From the NCBI RefSeq assembly GCF_008642275.1, contig NZ_CP029189.1:4562501-4626500 (forward strand): a stretch of DNA of 64,000 nt, given 5' to 3'. The translations under genes and the position numbers were made by a program. Positions 18,356 to 27,368 of the stretch are shown here, one piece after another. Numbering within the stretch: position 1 is the first letter of the stretch; the number at the start of each line of letters is the position of its first letter. This stretch comes from Streptomyces venezuelae. Its GTDB lineage: Bacteria; Actinomycetota; Actinomycetes; Streptomycetales; Streptomycetaceae. A model generated the notes under the pieces. It did not search any database. It saw nothing but the letters and a program-made list of their open reading frames with translations, and was not told the origin of the DNA.

Positions 18356-18557
18356 CGGGGCGGCCGCGGGGCCACGGGCAGGCGCAGGGCCAGGGGGAGC
18401 CGGGCGATGCACCGGGCGCGGAATCTCAGCCTTCGCAGGACCAGGGTGTGGAACGGGCGACCCGTAGGGCGCGTTTCGGGAAAAGTCACAATCGACGACC
18501 GTAGCCGCCAGAAGCGACAATCCCGGCTATTTCCGGCGGCTGAATTACGGTGACCCC

Positions 18558-19481
18558 ATGGACTGGCTGACGAAACTCCCGGTGATCGGGCCGCTCGTGT
18601 CCCGTCTGATGAGGACGCACGCATGGCGTTCGTACCAACGGCTCGACCGGGTGCACTGGACCCGCCTCGCCGCCGCCATCACCTTCATCAGCTTCCTGGC
18701 GCTCTTCCCGCTGATCACCGTGGCCGCGGCGATCGGCGCGGCGCTGCTCACCCCGGAGCAGCTGGACCGGCTGGAGAAGAACCTCTCCGAACAGGTCCCC
18801 GGCATCTCCGACCAGCTCAACATCGAGGGGCTCGTCGCCAACGCCGGCACGGTCGGTCTCGTCGCCGGCGCCCTCCTGCTCGTGACCGGTGTCAGCTGGG
18901 TGGGCTCCATGCGGGACTGCCTGCGCGCGGTCTGGGAGAAGGACGACGAGGACGACGGGAACCCGTTCGCCCGCAAGGGCAAGGACGGGCTCGTCCTCCT
19001 CGGCCTCGGCGGCGTGGGCCTGGCCTCCGCCGCCGCCTCCATCCTCGGATCCAGCGCGGTCGGGAAGACCGCGGACTGGCTGGACATCCCGCGCGAGGGC
19101 GCGGGCGGCGCGCTGCTGCGCTCCCTCGCCTTCCTCGTCGGCGTCGTGGCCGCCTTCCTGCTGCTGCTCTACGTGCTGACCCTGCTCCCGGGCGTCGAAC
19201 CGCCGCGCGGCCGCCTGATCCAGGCGGCCCTCATCGGCGCGGCCGGTTTCGAACTGCTGAAACTGCTGCTCAGCGGCTATATGCGGGAGGTAGCCGCGAA
19301 GAGCATGTACGGGGCCTTCGGCGTACCGATCGCCCTGCTGCTCTGGATCAACTTCACGGCCAAGCTGTTGCTGTTCGTCGCGTCGTGGACGGCCACGCGC
19401 GACGACGAGGACGGCGACGGCGCGGAGGACCCCCCGGCGGCTCCTCCGGCCGCCGCGCCCGAGCCCTCGGGCGGCCGCTGA
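18558..19481 (+). CDS. YihY/BrkB-family inner membrane protein
   Basis: The 307-residue protein has about six membrane segments, the LAAAITFISFLALFPLI of the family near residue 37, and the C-terminal MYGAFGVPIALLLWINFTA motif. An acidic, Ala/Pro-rich tail follows. Function is not established in Streptomyces. The 200-bp gap before it shows AGCCGCC and GGCGGCT as an inverted repeat around 18505-18542 just before the start. Confidence 0.9.
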   Translation: MDWLTKLPVIGPLVSRLMRTHAWRSYQRLDRVHWTRLAAAITFISFLALFPLITVAAAIGAALLTPEQLDRLEKNLSEQVPGISDQLNIEGLVANAGTVGLVAGALLLVTGVSWVGSMRDCLRAVWEKDDEDDGNPFARKGKDGLVLLGLGGVGLASAAASILGSSAVGKTADWLDIPREGAGGALLRSLAFLVGVVAAFLLLLYVLTLLPGVEPPRGRLIQAALIGAAGFELLKLLLSGYMREVAAKSMYGAFGVPIALLLWINFTAKLLLFVASWTATRDDEDGDGAEDPPAAPPAAAPEPSGGR

Positions 19482-19528
19482 GGCGACGCGTGCGCGGGCG
19501 GCACACCATCGCGGCCGGGCGCGCCAGT

Positions 19529-19556
19529 GGCGCACCGGTGTGGGGCCCGGTGCGCC
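19529..19556. terminator. Bidirectional terminator between convergent genes
   Basis: GGCGCACCGG, an 8-base loop and CCGGTGCGCC form a perfect 10-bp stem between the stops at 19481 and 19579. Confidence 0.8.
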
Positions 19557-19578
19557 AATGGAGTACGGCGGGAACGCC

Positions 19579-20025
19579 CTACCAGGTGCCGTTGCCGCAG
19601 CCGTACACCCAGCGGTGCGAGGCGGCGTTGTCGTGGACCGCCTTCCCCTGACCGCTGGCGTCGCCGTTGCGGGTCCAGTTGAACGACTGCGCGTTGCCGC
19701 GCAGGTTCCATTCGGTGCCGTAGCCGATGCAGGCGTAGGCGCCGGTGTTGTTCTCGTTGTAGTAGATGTTGACGTGGTCGCGGCCGCCGGCGCTGCCGCT
19801 GTTGCGGACCCAGTCGACCTTGTTCTTGACCTGGTACGGCCAGTCGCCGGAGTTGCCGGCGTTCTGGTAGAGGTAGTTGTAATCGTCGGAGTAGGCACAG
19901 AAGTTCGTGTAACCGCAGCCGCCGTCGGCGTGCGCGGTGCTCGGAACGGCCACCACCGCCGCACCGGCGATCGCGAGCCCCGCGAGGAACGTCCTGAGCT
20001 TGTTCGGCTTGTGCGTCGTGTCCAT
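19579..20025 (-). CDS. Small secreted protein, possibly peptidase inhibitor I36-like
   Basis: The 148-residue protein has a clear signal peptide (FLAGLAIAGAAVVAVPSTAHA, cut near residue 33) and a mature part rich in Asn, Gly, Tyr and Trp with four cysteines, beginning GGCGYTNFCAYSDDYN. A Cys-x5-Cys start followed by aromatic and Asn residues resembles the beta/gamma-crystallin-like inhibitors of family I36, but the match is weak. It lies downstream of another secreted protein on the same strand. Confidence 0.7.
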   Translation of the reverse strand: MDTTHKPNKLRTFLAGLAIAGAAVVAVPSTAHADGGCGYTNFCAYSDDYNYLYQNAGNSGDWPYQVKNKVDWVRNSGSAGGRDHVNIYYNENNTGAYACIGYGTEWNLRGNAQSFNWTRNGDASGQGKAVHDNAASHRWVYGCGNGTW

Positions 20026-20082
20026 CGGGTTCCCTCCCAGTCGTGCCGTGCGTGGTTCACCGCCGGGCGGCGGTACGCGATG

Positions 20083-20979
20083 TCAGCCCCCGGTGTGCCG
20101 GGCGACCACATCGCGAGCTGTGGGCAGGGCCGCCACCTGCATCCGCCGCATGGCGTCGAAGGCGGCCCGGTACTCGGCGCGGATCATGTCCGAATAGCGC
20201 CGGTGCAGGTCCTGTGCGGTGTCGGCGAGGCCGGTCGAGCGGGCGCACTCGGCCTGGGCCGTGGCCATCGGCACGTCCTGCGCCTCGGCGGCCGGGCCGG
20301 TCCGTGCCAGCTGCTCGTCGCGCTGCCGGACCGGGTGCGCGGCCGGGAAACCGCGCCGGCCGACGCACTCGCTCCACCCGGCCAGCGCCGTCCGGAAGGC
20401 GGGGTCCTGGTCGACCCGGCCGGTGCGTACCGCGCCGAGCTGCTTCACGGTCTCGCTGGCGCCGTACCAGAGGCGCGCGTCCCCGTAGAGCTGCCGCCAC
20501 GACGCGGCGATGCAGCCCCGGTCGCTGTGGCTCAGCGTGCCGCCGCCCGGGTTCCCGACCGACAGCCCCTTCGCATCGGGCCCCATGAGGGCCACCCCGA
20601 GAGCCTCCAGCCGCTCCGCGGAGAGCCCGCTGCGGTACCGCGCGGCCGGGCCCGACGCGGCCTCCTCGTCCAGCTGCCGCTCGATCCGGCGCCCGAAGCC
20701 GTGGCCGCGGGCCCAGTCGACGTCGTCCACCCCGTACGGGAAGTCCCGCCAGTCCGGGTGCGGCAGGCGCGGGACAGGCCAGTACGAGAACCCCTGCGCC
20801 CGCACGCAGTCCTGTACGAGCAGCTCGCCCGCCGTGTGCAGCACGTCCAGCTCGGCGGCCTCCAGGGCGCGCGCCGGGGCCCGCTGTCCGGCGCCGTCCG
20901 CCGGGAGCGCGGTCCAGGCGGCCACGGCGAGCACCGCGCCGCACGCCGCCGTGACGACGGCCGGCCATCTCCTCCGCAT
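20083..20979 (-). CDS. Secreted or membrane-anchored protein of unknown function
   Basis: The 298-residue protein has an Arg-rich start, a hydrophobic segment (residues 7-25) and a soluble part with four cysteines (VQDCVRAQGF, DRGCIAASW, WSECVGRRGF, QAECARSTG). The C-x2-A/G-x-GF pattern occurs twice (CVRAQGF and CVGRRGF), suggesting an internal repeat with paired cysteines. I do not recognise the family. The next gene starts 57 bases after its stop, so they may be co-transcribed. Confidence 0.7.
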   Translation of the reverse strand: MRRRWPAVVTAACGAVLAVAAWTALPADGAGQRAPARALEAAELDVLHTAGELLVQDCVRAQGFSYWPVPRLPHPDWRDFPYGVDDVDWARGHGFGRRIERQLDEEAASGPAARYRSGLSAERLEALGVALMGPDAKGLSVGNPGGGTLSHSDRGCIAASWRQLYGDARLWYGASETVKQLGAVRTGRVDQDPAFRTALAGWSECVGRRGFPAAHPVRQRDEQLARTGPAAEAQDVPMATAQAECARSTGLADTAQDLHRRYSDMIRAEYRAAFDAMRRMQVAALPTARDVVARHTGG

Positions 20980-21110
20980 ACGAGGACCCCCTTCCCGACG
21001 GCGCCCTGCCGACGGGAGTGAGCAAACCCTGCGGAAGTCCTCGGGTGAACCTGTGAGTTGAGAGGTGGCGCGGGTCCGGGAACCGGGCTAGGCCAACGGC
21101 TCGGGCCGGC

Positions 21111-22352
21111 TCAGATCAGCTCCTCGCCCCGGCTCCGGCGGCCCCGGGGCCAGCGGCGGTTGACCGCGAACGCGCCGCCCGCCAGCACGGCGAGCACACC
21201 GCCCGCGACACCCAGCGCGGTGCCCGCACCGCCGCTCGCGTCCTTGCCGGCCGCCGAAGGGCCGTTCTCGTGCGACTGGGCCGGGGAGCCGTGCGAGGAG
21301 GTGTCCGCGCTCTTCGGCGGCACCAGCTCACCCACCGGCTTGACCTTCCCGGCCGCCGCGAAACCCCAGTCGAGGAGCGCGGCGGTCTGCTCGTACACCA
21401 GGTTCGCCCCGCCCCCGTCCGGGTTCATCACGGTGACCAGCAGCTTGCGCGAACCCTGTTGGGCGGCGCCGGTGAAGGTGGCACCGGCCATCGAGGTGTT
21501 GCCGTTCTTCACCCCTGCCATCCCTTTGTACGGGGTGATCCCGGCCGCGCCGGTCAGGAGCCGGTTGGTGTTCGCGATCTCGAAGTACTCGCGCGGCTTC
21601 CCGGGCTCCTGCAGCCCGGGGAACTTCGCGCTCACCGTGCCGCAGTACTCCCTGAAGTCCTGCTTCTGCAGCCCGGAGCGGGCGAACAGCGTGAGGTCGT
21701 ACGCGCTCGACACCTGGCCCGGGGCGTCGTACCCGTCCGGGGACACCACATGGGTGTCCAGCGCCTGGAGCTCCTCGGCGTGCGCCTGCATGTCCTTGAC
21801 GGTCTTCTCGATGCCGCCGTTCATGGCGGAGAGGACGTGCACGGCGTCGTTGCCGGACTTGAGGAACACGCCGAGCCACAGGTCGTGGACCGAGTACTCC
21901 AGGTGCTCCTTGACCCCGACCATGCTGCTGCCCGGGCCCACGCCCTCCATGTCCTTGTCGGTGACCTGGTGGATCCGGTCCTTGGGCAGGCTCGGCAGCA
22001 GGGTGTCCGCGAAGAGCATCTTCATGGTCGAGGCCGGGGGCAGCTGCCAGTGCGCGTTGTGCGCGGCCAGTACCTCACCGGACTCCGCGTCCGCCACGAT
22101 CCACGACCGCCCGGTCAGGTTCGCCGGCAGCGCGGGCGCGCCCGGCAGCAGGTTCACCTGGGTGCCCGGCTGGCCGAGCAGCGTTCCGCCGACCGTGGAC
22201 ATGGTGACGGGCGGTGCGGGGGCCGGGGCCTTGGCGGGCTGGCCCTTCGCGTCGGCGGGCGGGGTCGGCGCGGCGTGCGCGGGGGCCACCAGCATGGTCG
22301 GGACCAGCAACGCGGCGGAAAGGACCGTCAGCGCGGTCGTCTTGGCAGACAC
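21111..22352 (-). CDS. D-alanyl-D-alanine carboxypeptidase-like serine hydrolase
   Basis: The 413-residue protein has a signal peptide (to about residue 27), a Pro/Ala linker, then a penicillin-binding fold: SxxK as STMK, SxN as SGN, and at the KTG position GVKNGNTSMAG, so the third motif reads KNG. The C-terminus has one membrane helix followed by Arg-rich residues. It probably trims peptidoglycan stem peptides outside the cell. GTG at 22352 is the only in-frame start at the signal peptide. Confidence 0.88.
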   Translation of the reverse strand: MSAKTTALTVLSAALLVPTMLVAPAHAAPTPPADAKGQPAKAPAPAPPVTMSTVGGTLLGQPGTQVNLLPGAPALPANLTGRSWIVADAESGEVLAAHNAHWQLPPASTMKMLFADTLLPSLPKDRIHQVTDKDMEGVGPGSSMVGVKEHLEYSVHDLWLGVFLKSGNDAVHVLSAMNGGIEKTVKDMQAHAEELQALDTHVVSPDGYDAPGQVSSAYDLTLFARSGLQKQDFREYCGTVSAKFPGLQEPGKPREYFEIANTNRLLTGAAGITPYKGMAGVKNGNTSMAGATFTGAAQQGSRKLLVTVMNPDGGGANLVYEQTAALLDWGFAAAGKVKPVGELVPPKSADTSSHGSPAQSHENGPSAAGKDASGGAGTALGVAGGVLAVLAGGAFAVNRRWPRGRRSRGEELI

Positions 22353-22473
22353 GCAGGTGAAAGTACATCCCGATGAGCTGGAGGGCGCAGCGGACCGGCC
22401 AATTCGAGGCAACCACCCCCGGGACAGCCCACCCCGGCGCGTCCGTCCTGGGGACGAATCCGATACTGAAGGC

Positions 22474-22749
22474 ATGAGACTCAGCCGTGCCGCTTCCTGG
22501 TTCCTGCTCGCCTTCGGAGTGTGGAGCTGGTTCATCTGGGTGTCTTTCGTCCGGAACCTGTGGAAGAACGGCAGTGGTCTGGCCTTCGATGCGGCGGGCG
22601 ATCCGACTTCCTACTTCTGGGTGCACCTGACGCTCGCCGTGACGTCCTTTCTCCTGGGGACGGCGGTCGGTGTGCTCGGGTTGCGCAGCGTCCTCGTCCT
22701 GCGGCGTGAGTCACGCGCGGAGCGTCCGGATCCGGACACCTCGGCATGA
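22474..22749 (+). CDS. SCO4848-family small membrane protein
   Basis: The 91-residue protein has two membrane helices (WFLLAFGVWSWFIWVSFV; FWVHLTLAVTSFLLGTAVGVLG) with a short loop and a charged C-terminus. The size and place, between a D-Ala-D-Ala carboxypeptidase and a metallophosphoesterase, match the SCO4848 family. Its TGA overlaps the next ATG (ATGA). Function unknown. Confidence 0.82.
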   Translation: MRLSRAASWFLLAFGVWSWFIWVSFVRNLWKNGSGLAFDAAGDPTSYFWVHLTLAVTSFLLGTAVGVLGLRSVLVLRRESRAERPDPDTSA

Positions 22750-24002
22750 CGGTCCTGGTCTTCGCCCTCGTCGCCCTGGCGGTCTGCGCCCTGCTGGTCC
22801 TGGTCCACCGCTGGCTCTGGATCCGCCTGGTCCGCGACACCACCGCCCCCGGCGGCCGGACCCGGCGCATCGGCACGGCCTTGGCCATCGCCCTTCCCCT
22901 CCTCTCCCTGGCCGCGCTCACCACGGGCCGCGCGGGCGCCCCCTTCTGGCTCCAGCAGACGGTGGCCTGGCCCGGGTACCTCTGGCTCGCGGTACTCCTG
23001 TACCTGACCCTGACGATGCTGGTCGCGGAGCCGATCCGCGCGCTGTCGCTGCGCCGTCTGGCCCACCGCGACGCCGCCGGACCGGTGGCGGCGCGGCCCG
23101 AGCCCGTGGAGGTGCCCGCCGCGGTGGCCCCCGCGGCCGCCCCGGCCCCCGCGGAGCGGCCCGCCGGGGGTGACGGGCTGAGCCGCCGCCGGTTCGTCTC
23201 CCGCGCGGTCGGCGGGACGGCCGCCGCCGTGGCCCTCGGCACGGTCGGCGCCGGGACCTACGGGGTCCTGTGCGGGCCGAGCGTGAAGCGGGTGCGGGTC
23301 CCCCTCGCGAAGCTGCCGCGCGCCGCACACGGATTCCGGATCGCCGTCGTCAGCGACGTCCACCTCGGCCCGGTGCTCGGCCGCGCCCACACCCAGCGCA
23401 TCGTCGACACCGTCAACCGCACCCAGCCCGACCTCATCGCCATCGTCGGCGACCTCGTCGACGGCAGCGTCCCGGACCTCGGATCGGCCGCCGAACCCCT
23501 GCGCCGGCTCGCCGCCCGCCACGGCTCGTACTTCGTCACGGGCAACCACGAGTACTTCTCGGGCGCCCAGCAGTGGATCGACCACGTCCGCGAGCTGGGG
23601 CTGAACCCGCTGGAGAACGCCCGCCGCGAGCTGCCGTACTTCGACCTCGCCGGGGTCAACGACATCCAGGGGGAGCTGGAGGGCAAGGGTCCGGACTTCG
23701 GCGCGGCCCTCGGGGACCGGGACCGGACGCGGGCCGCCGTCCTGCTCGCGCACCAGCCCGTCGTCATCCACGACGCCGTCCGCCACGGCGTCGACCTCCA
23801 GCTCTCCGGTCACACCCATGGCGGTCAGCTCTGGCCCGGCAACTACCTGGCGGAGCTCGCCAACCCCACCGTCGCCGGTCTGGAGCGCTACGGCGACACC
23901 CAGCTCTACGTGTCCCGCGGGGCCGGAGCGTGGGGTCCGCCGGTCCGGGTGGGGGCGCCGTCCGACATCACGGTCGTCGAACTCGCCTCATTTCAGGCCT
24001 GA
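22746..24002 (+). CDS. Membrane-anchored metallophosphoesterase
   Basis: The 418-residue protein starts with three or four membrane segments (to about residue 100), a Pro/Ala linker, and an Arg-Arg-containing RRRFVSRAVGG segment. The phosphoesterase domain follows with its metal ligands: SDVHLG, GDLVDG, GNHEYF and SGHTHGGQL. It likely acts at the outer face of the membrane. It is coupled to the upstream SCO4848-type gene. Confidence 0.92.
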   Translation: MTVLVFALVALAVCALLVLVHRWLWIRLVRDTTAPGGRTRRIGTALAIALPLLSLAALTTGRAGAPFWLQQTVAWPGYLWLAVLLYLTLTMLVAEPIRALSLRRLAHRDAAGPVAARPEPVEVPAAVAPAAAPAPAERPAGGDGLSRRRFVSRAVGGTAAAVALGTVGAGTYGVLCGPSVKRVRVPLAKLPRAAHGFRIAVVSDVHLGPVLGRAHTQRIVDTVNRTQPDLIAIVGDLVDGSVPDLGSAAEPLRRLAARHGSYFVTGNHEYFSGAQQWIDHVRELGLNPLENARRELPYFDLAGVNDIQGELEGKGPDFGAALGDRDRTRAAVLLAHQPVVIHDAVRHGVDLQLSGHTHGGQLWPGNYLAELANPTVAGLERYGDTQLYVSRGAGAWGPPVRVGAPSDITVVELASFQA

Positions 24003-24081
24003 TCCGCCTCAAACGTCGAAGCGATCCTCCTCAACTCGCCTTCCGGTGGCTGATATTCCGTGATGGGATGACCGTTAATCG

Positions 24082-24098
24082 GACAGCGCGGCGCTGTC
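24082..24098. promoter_or_regulatory. Inverted repeat in front of the binding-protein gene
   Basis: GACAGCGC, one base and GCGCTGTC form a perfect 17-bp palindrome 27 bases before the start at 24126. It could be an operator or a small leader hairpin. Confidence 0.45.
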
Positions 24099-24125
24099 AT
24101 CGGGACATGGGGTGGGGTTCAGGGG

Positions 24126-25682
24126 ATGCGGTCTGTCCGCTCGAAGGTAATCGCGGCCGGGCTGGTCCTCGGCGTGGCCGGCGTCGGCGCCTGGCAGCTG
24201 CTGCCCGAGGACGGTCACGGCCGCGGTGCCGTCCGCGTCGGCACCAGTGACGTCGTCTCCTCCCTCGACCCCGCAGGGGCGTACGACGCCGGTTCCTGGG
24301 CCCTGTTCAGCAACATCTACCAGTCGCTGCTGACCATCAAGCCCGGTTCCGACGCCCCCGTACCGGACGCCGCCTCCTCCTGCGGTTTCGTGGGCCAGAA
24401 GCTCACCGTCTACCGGTGCGAGCTGCGCCCCGACGTGAAGTTCGCGAGCGGCCGCGCCATCACCGCGGAGGACGTCAAGCACTCCTTCGACCGCATCAAG
24501 GCGATCAACTCCGACCAGGGTCCGGCTCCCCTCTTCAACACCCTGGAGTCGGTCAAGGCCGAGGGGCGCACGGTCACCTTCAACCTGTCCGCGGGCGACT
24601 CCACCTTCCCGTTCAAGATCGCGACGGGTGCCGCCTCGATCGTCGACAAGGACAAGTACCCGGCGAAGTCCCTGCGCGAGGACGGCAAGGCCGACGGCTC
24701 CGGCCCGTACACGCTGGGCGGCTACAAGGCGGGTACGAGCGTCGAGCTCGAACCCAACGGCTCGTACAAGGGCCAGGGCAAGCCGGCCCACACGGCCGTC
24801 ACCGTCAAGTACTTCAAGGACTCCGAGCAGCTCGACCAGGCCTGGAAGGCCCACCAGATCGACGTCGCCCACCGGGACATGCCGCCGGACGTGCTCGCCG
24901 GCCTCAACCCCGGCCTGAAGGACACCCGCTACCAGGCCTCCGGCGGCAGCGAGATCCGCTCGGTCGTCTTCAACGTCCGTCCCGGCTCCACCGCGGCCCC
25001 GCTCGCCGTCCGCCAGGCCGTCGCCGCCGTCCTCGACCGTTCCAAGGTGGCCGTCGAGGTCCACAAGGGGACCGTCACCCCGCTGTACTCCCTGGTCCCG
25101 GCGGGCATCGCCGGGCACAGCACGCCGTTCTTCGACGCCTACCCGGCCCCGAACACGGCCACCGCCAAGAAGCTGTTCAAGGACGCCGGGATCACCTCCG
25201 CCGTCCGCCTCAACCTCGGCGTGAACGTACGCGGCGCGAACCTGCCCGAGGCCGAGGAGATCAAGCGGCAGCTGGAGTCCACCGGCCTCTTCCAGGTGAC
25301 GATCAAGCCGGTCGAGCAGTGGAACGACTTCCAGAAGGGGTACGCGGCGGGTGAGTTCGACGCCTACACCATCGGCTGGATCGCGGACTTCCCGGACGCG
25401 GACAACTTCCTCGCCCCGCTCGTCGGTACCGACTCGTCCATGAACAACGGCTTCTCCGACAAGCACGTCGACGAGCTGATCGCCCGCACCCAGTCCCACG
25501 CGGAGCGGAGCGAGGCGGCCGGCGAGTTCCGCGACCTCCAGAAGCTGGTCGCCCAGCAGGCGCCGATGGTGCCGATCTGGCAGAAGAAGGACTACGTGAT
25601 GTCCCGCGAGGACGTCACCGGAGCCCAGTACCTGTCCGACGGCACCGGCGTCTGGCGCCTGTGGGAACTCGACTGGCTGTAG
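24126..25682 (+). CDS. Family 5 (peptide/opine-type) ABC substrate-binding protein
   Basis: The 518-residue protein has an uncleaved-looking N-terminal helix without a lipobox Cys (VLGVAGVGAWQLL). The SBP family 5 fold follows: GTSDVVSSLDPAGAYD, FASGRAITAEDVKHSFDRI, GSGPYTLGGYK and a C-terminal FPDADNFL. No permease or ATPase genes lie nearby, so it is an orphan in this window. The ATG directly follows AGGGG, an unusually close RBS. An inverted repeat sits in the leader. Confidence 0.9.
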   Translation: MRSVRSKVIAAGLVLGVAGVGAWQLLPEDGHGRGAVRVGTSDVVSSLDPAGAYDAGSWALFSNIYQSLLTIKPGSDAPVPDAASSCGFVGQKLTVYRCELRPDVKFASGRAITAEDVKHSFDRIKAINSDQGPAPLFNTLESVKAEGRTVTFNLSAGDSTFPFKIATGAASIVDKDKYPAKSLREDGKADGSGPYTLGGYKAGTSVELEPNGSYKGQGKPAHTAVTVKYFKDSEQLDQAWKAHQIDVAHRDMPPDVLAGLNPGLKDTRYQASGGSEIRSVVFNVRPGSTAAPLAVRQAVAAVLDRSKVAVEVHKGTVTPLYSLVPAGIAGHSTPFFDAYPAPNTATAKKLFKDAGITSAVRLNLGVNVRGANLPEAEEIKRQLESTGLFQVTIKPVEQWNDFQKGYAAGEFDAYTIGWIADFPDADNFLAPLVGTDSSMNNGFSDKHVDELIARTQSHAERSEAAGEFRDLQKLVAQQAPMVPIWQKKDYVMSREDVTGAQYLSDGTGVWRLWELDWL

Positions 25683-25687
25683 CCGCC

Positions 25688-25709
25688 GGGCTCCCTGCGC
25701 CAGGAGCCC
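25688..25709. terminator. Hairpin between convergent genes
   Basis: GGGCTCC and GGAGCCC flank an 8-base loop in the 39-bp gap between stops at 25682 and 25722. Confidence 0.6.
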
Positions 25710-25721
25710 GAGGGGAACGGC

Positions 25722-26462
25722 CTACGCGGGGTCCGTCTCCGGGTGCGGGTCCGAGGCCTTGCGCCGGCCGCCCGCCGTGGCCGTCTGTGCCATGCCCGGC
25801 AGGAAGTCCGCGAACAGCTCGTGCACTTCCCGCACCAGCGGCCGCAGCACCCGGAACCGGGCCAGGACGATGCCCCGCGTCGTCAGCTGCGCGCCGCGCT
25901 CGGCGAGCCGCCGCGTCTTCTCGCTGTTCGGGGAGCGGTCGAAGACCCAGTACAGGACCAGGCCCATCTGCGAGAGCCACATCAGCTCCGGCAGCACGTC
26001 GGCCAGTTCGGCGGGTACCTTCGTCTTCGCCCCGGCCAGCACCTCGCGGTGGATGTCGATCGCGGCCTTGCGCGCCGCCTCCGACTCCGGGGAGAACGGG
26101 CTGAGCGGGCTCTCCGGGTCCGCCGCGTTCTTGAAGAACTGCGAGGCGAACTCGTGGTACGGGGCGCCGATGTCCAGCCAGCTCGTCAGTACGCCCGCGA
26201 GCCGCTTCTGCAGGTCGGTCTCGTTGTCCAGGATGGGCCGGACCGCCGCTTGGTGGGCGGCGCCGATCCGGTCGTAGAACCCCTGGACCAGGTGTTCCTT
26301 CGATTCGAAGTAGTAGTAGGCGTTGCCGACCGAGACGCCGGCCTCCTTCGCGATACCCCGCATCGTCGTCTTGTCGAAGCCGCGCTCCTGGAAGAGGCGG
26401 AGCGCGGTTTCGAGGATGAGCGTGCGGGTCTGCTCGCTCTTGGGAGCCTTCTGTTCAGTCAC
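25722..26462 (-). CDS. TetR/AcrR-family regulator
   Basis: The 246-residue protein has the N-terminal TetR HTH (ALRLFQERGFDKTTMRGIAK, then GVSVGNAYYYFESKEHL) and an all-helical ligand domain. It is the last of three co-directional genes with gaps of 11 and 3 bases. Two palindromes of the type TTGAACnnGTTCAA stand in the promoter of the first gene, which points to autoregulation of this operon. Confidence 0.93.
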   Translation of the reverse strand: MTEQKAPKSEQTRTLILETALRLFQERGFDKTTMRGIAKEAGVSVGNAYYYFESKEHLVQGFYDRIGAAHQAAVRPILDNETDLQKRLAGVLTSWLDIGAPYHEFASQFFKNAADPESPLSPFSPESEAARKAAIDIHREVLAGAKTKVPAELADVLPELMWLSQMGLVLYWVFDRSPNSEKTRRLAERGAQLTTRGIVLARFRVLRPLVREVHELFADFLPGMAQTATAGGRRKASDPHPETDPA

Positions 26463-26473
26463 GGTGCACGAGC

Positions 26474-26902
26474 CTATCGGGGGACGGCGCAGTGGTCGTC
26501 ACAGGCCGGTCCCTCGGCGCCTTCGGGGTGACCGTCGGTACGCACGGCCTGCCGCCAGGCGGAGGCCGCGTACATCGCCGCCCGGGCGAAGGGGCGGCCG
26601 GCCGGGGTGGCGAGCCAGTTCGCCTTCGGCCGGTGCTCGGCCAGGGCCCACAGGCACACGACGAAGGCGTCGGTCCCGGTCCACACCTGCCCCGAGTCCC
26701 CGACGACGGTGATCTCCCGGAGCGTCGAGGTGTGATCGAGGCGGGGGAAGCGCCGGTGCGCCTCCCAGGAAGCGGCGGGGACCAGGGCGAGCGGGACCAG
26801 CCACCGCTGCCCGAGCAGCCAGTGCCGGATGTGCACGCAGAGCGGGCAGTCGGCGTCGTAGAGGACGGTCAGTCTGCGCACGGGCGCGGCGGCGGTCGTC
26901 AC
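26474..26902 (-). CDS. DCC-family (DUF393) thiol-disulfide oxidoreductase-like protein
   Basis: The 142-residue protein has the family signature VLYDADCPLCVHIRHWL near residue 14, a thioredoxin-like CxxC start. The C-terminal part carries two more cysteines (PACDDHC). It is the middle gene of the TetR operon, starting 3 bases after the membrane gene. The role of DCC proteins is poorly known. Confidence 0.88.
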   Translation of the reverse strand: MTTAAAPVRRLTVLYDADCPLCVHIRHWLLGQRWLVPLALVPAASWEAHRRFPRLDHTSTLREITVVGDSGQVWTGTDAFVVCLWALAEHRPKANWLATPAGRPFARAAMYAASAWRQAVRTDGHPEGAEGPACDDHCAVPR

Positions 26903-26905
26903 GGC

Positions 26906-27310
26906 TCAGGCCCCGACCGGTGCGGTCCACGCCTGCGGGGGGACGGGCGGGGTCTGCTGGCGCTCCATGATCCCGCGCCGGCGCATCTTGTTCAGCACCC
27001 ACACGTTGCCGAGGTGCATGACACCGAGGACCAGCAGGACGACGCCGAGCTTGACCGAGAGCGCCTCGAAGAGGGCGCGGGGGGTCAGGATCTCCTCGCT
27101 CGACCGGAGGTAGAGGGTCACGAAGCCGATGTTCACGAGGTAGAAGCCGACCACGAGGAGCTGGTTGACGGCGTCCGCGAGCTTCTCGTTCCCGTGCAGG
27201 ACGTCGCCGATGAAGACACGGCCGTTGCGGCTGAGCGTGCGGGCCACCCAGACGGTGAGGGCGATGCTGATGAGCAGGTAGATGACATACGTGACGACGG
27301 TGAGGTCCAT
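26906..27310 (-). CDS. Small membrane protein of the TetR operon
   Basis: The 134-residue protein has three membrane segments (residues 5-24, 48-67, 84-103), with RTLSRNGRVFIGDVLHGNEKL between the first two split by charged residues, and a Pro-rich tail. I do not know a function. It is the first gene of the operon; GGGGAC precedes the ATG, and both operators lie within 75 bases upstream. Confidence 0.8.
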   Translation of the reverse strand: MDLTVVTYVIYLLISIALTVWVARTLSRNGRVFIGDVLHGNEKLADAVNQLLVVGFYLVNIGFVTLYLRSSEEILTPRALFEALSVKLGVVLLVLGVMHLGNVWVLNKMRRRGIMERQQTPPVPPQAWTAPVGA

Positions 27311-27324
27311 TGTCCCCAGCCCCT

Positions 27325-27338
27325 TTGAACGTGTTCAA
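27325..27338. promoter_or_regulatory. Operator 1 of the TetR operon
   Basis: TTGAACGTGTTCAA is a perfect palindrome, 14 bases before the start of the first gene of the operon. Confidence 0.75.
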
Positions 27339-27368
27339 CTGCTGACAGGCATGACTGTAGGACTATTT

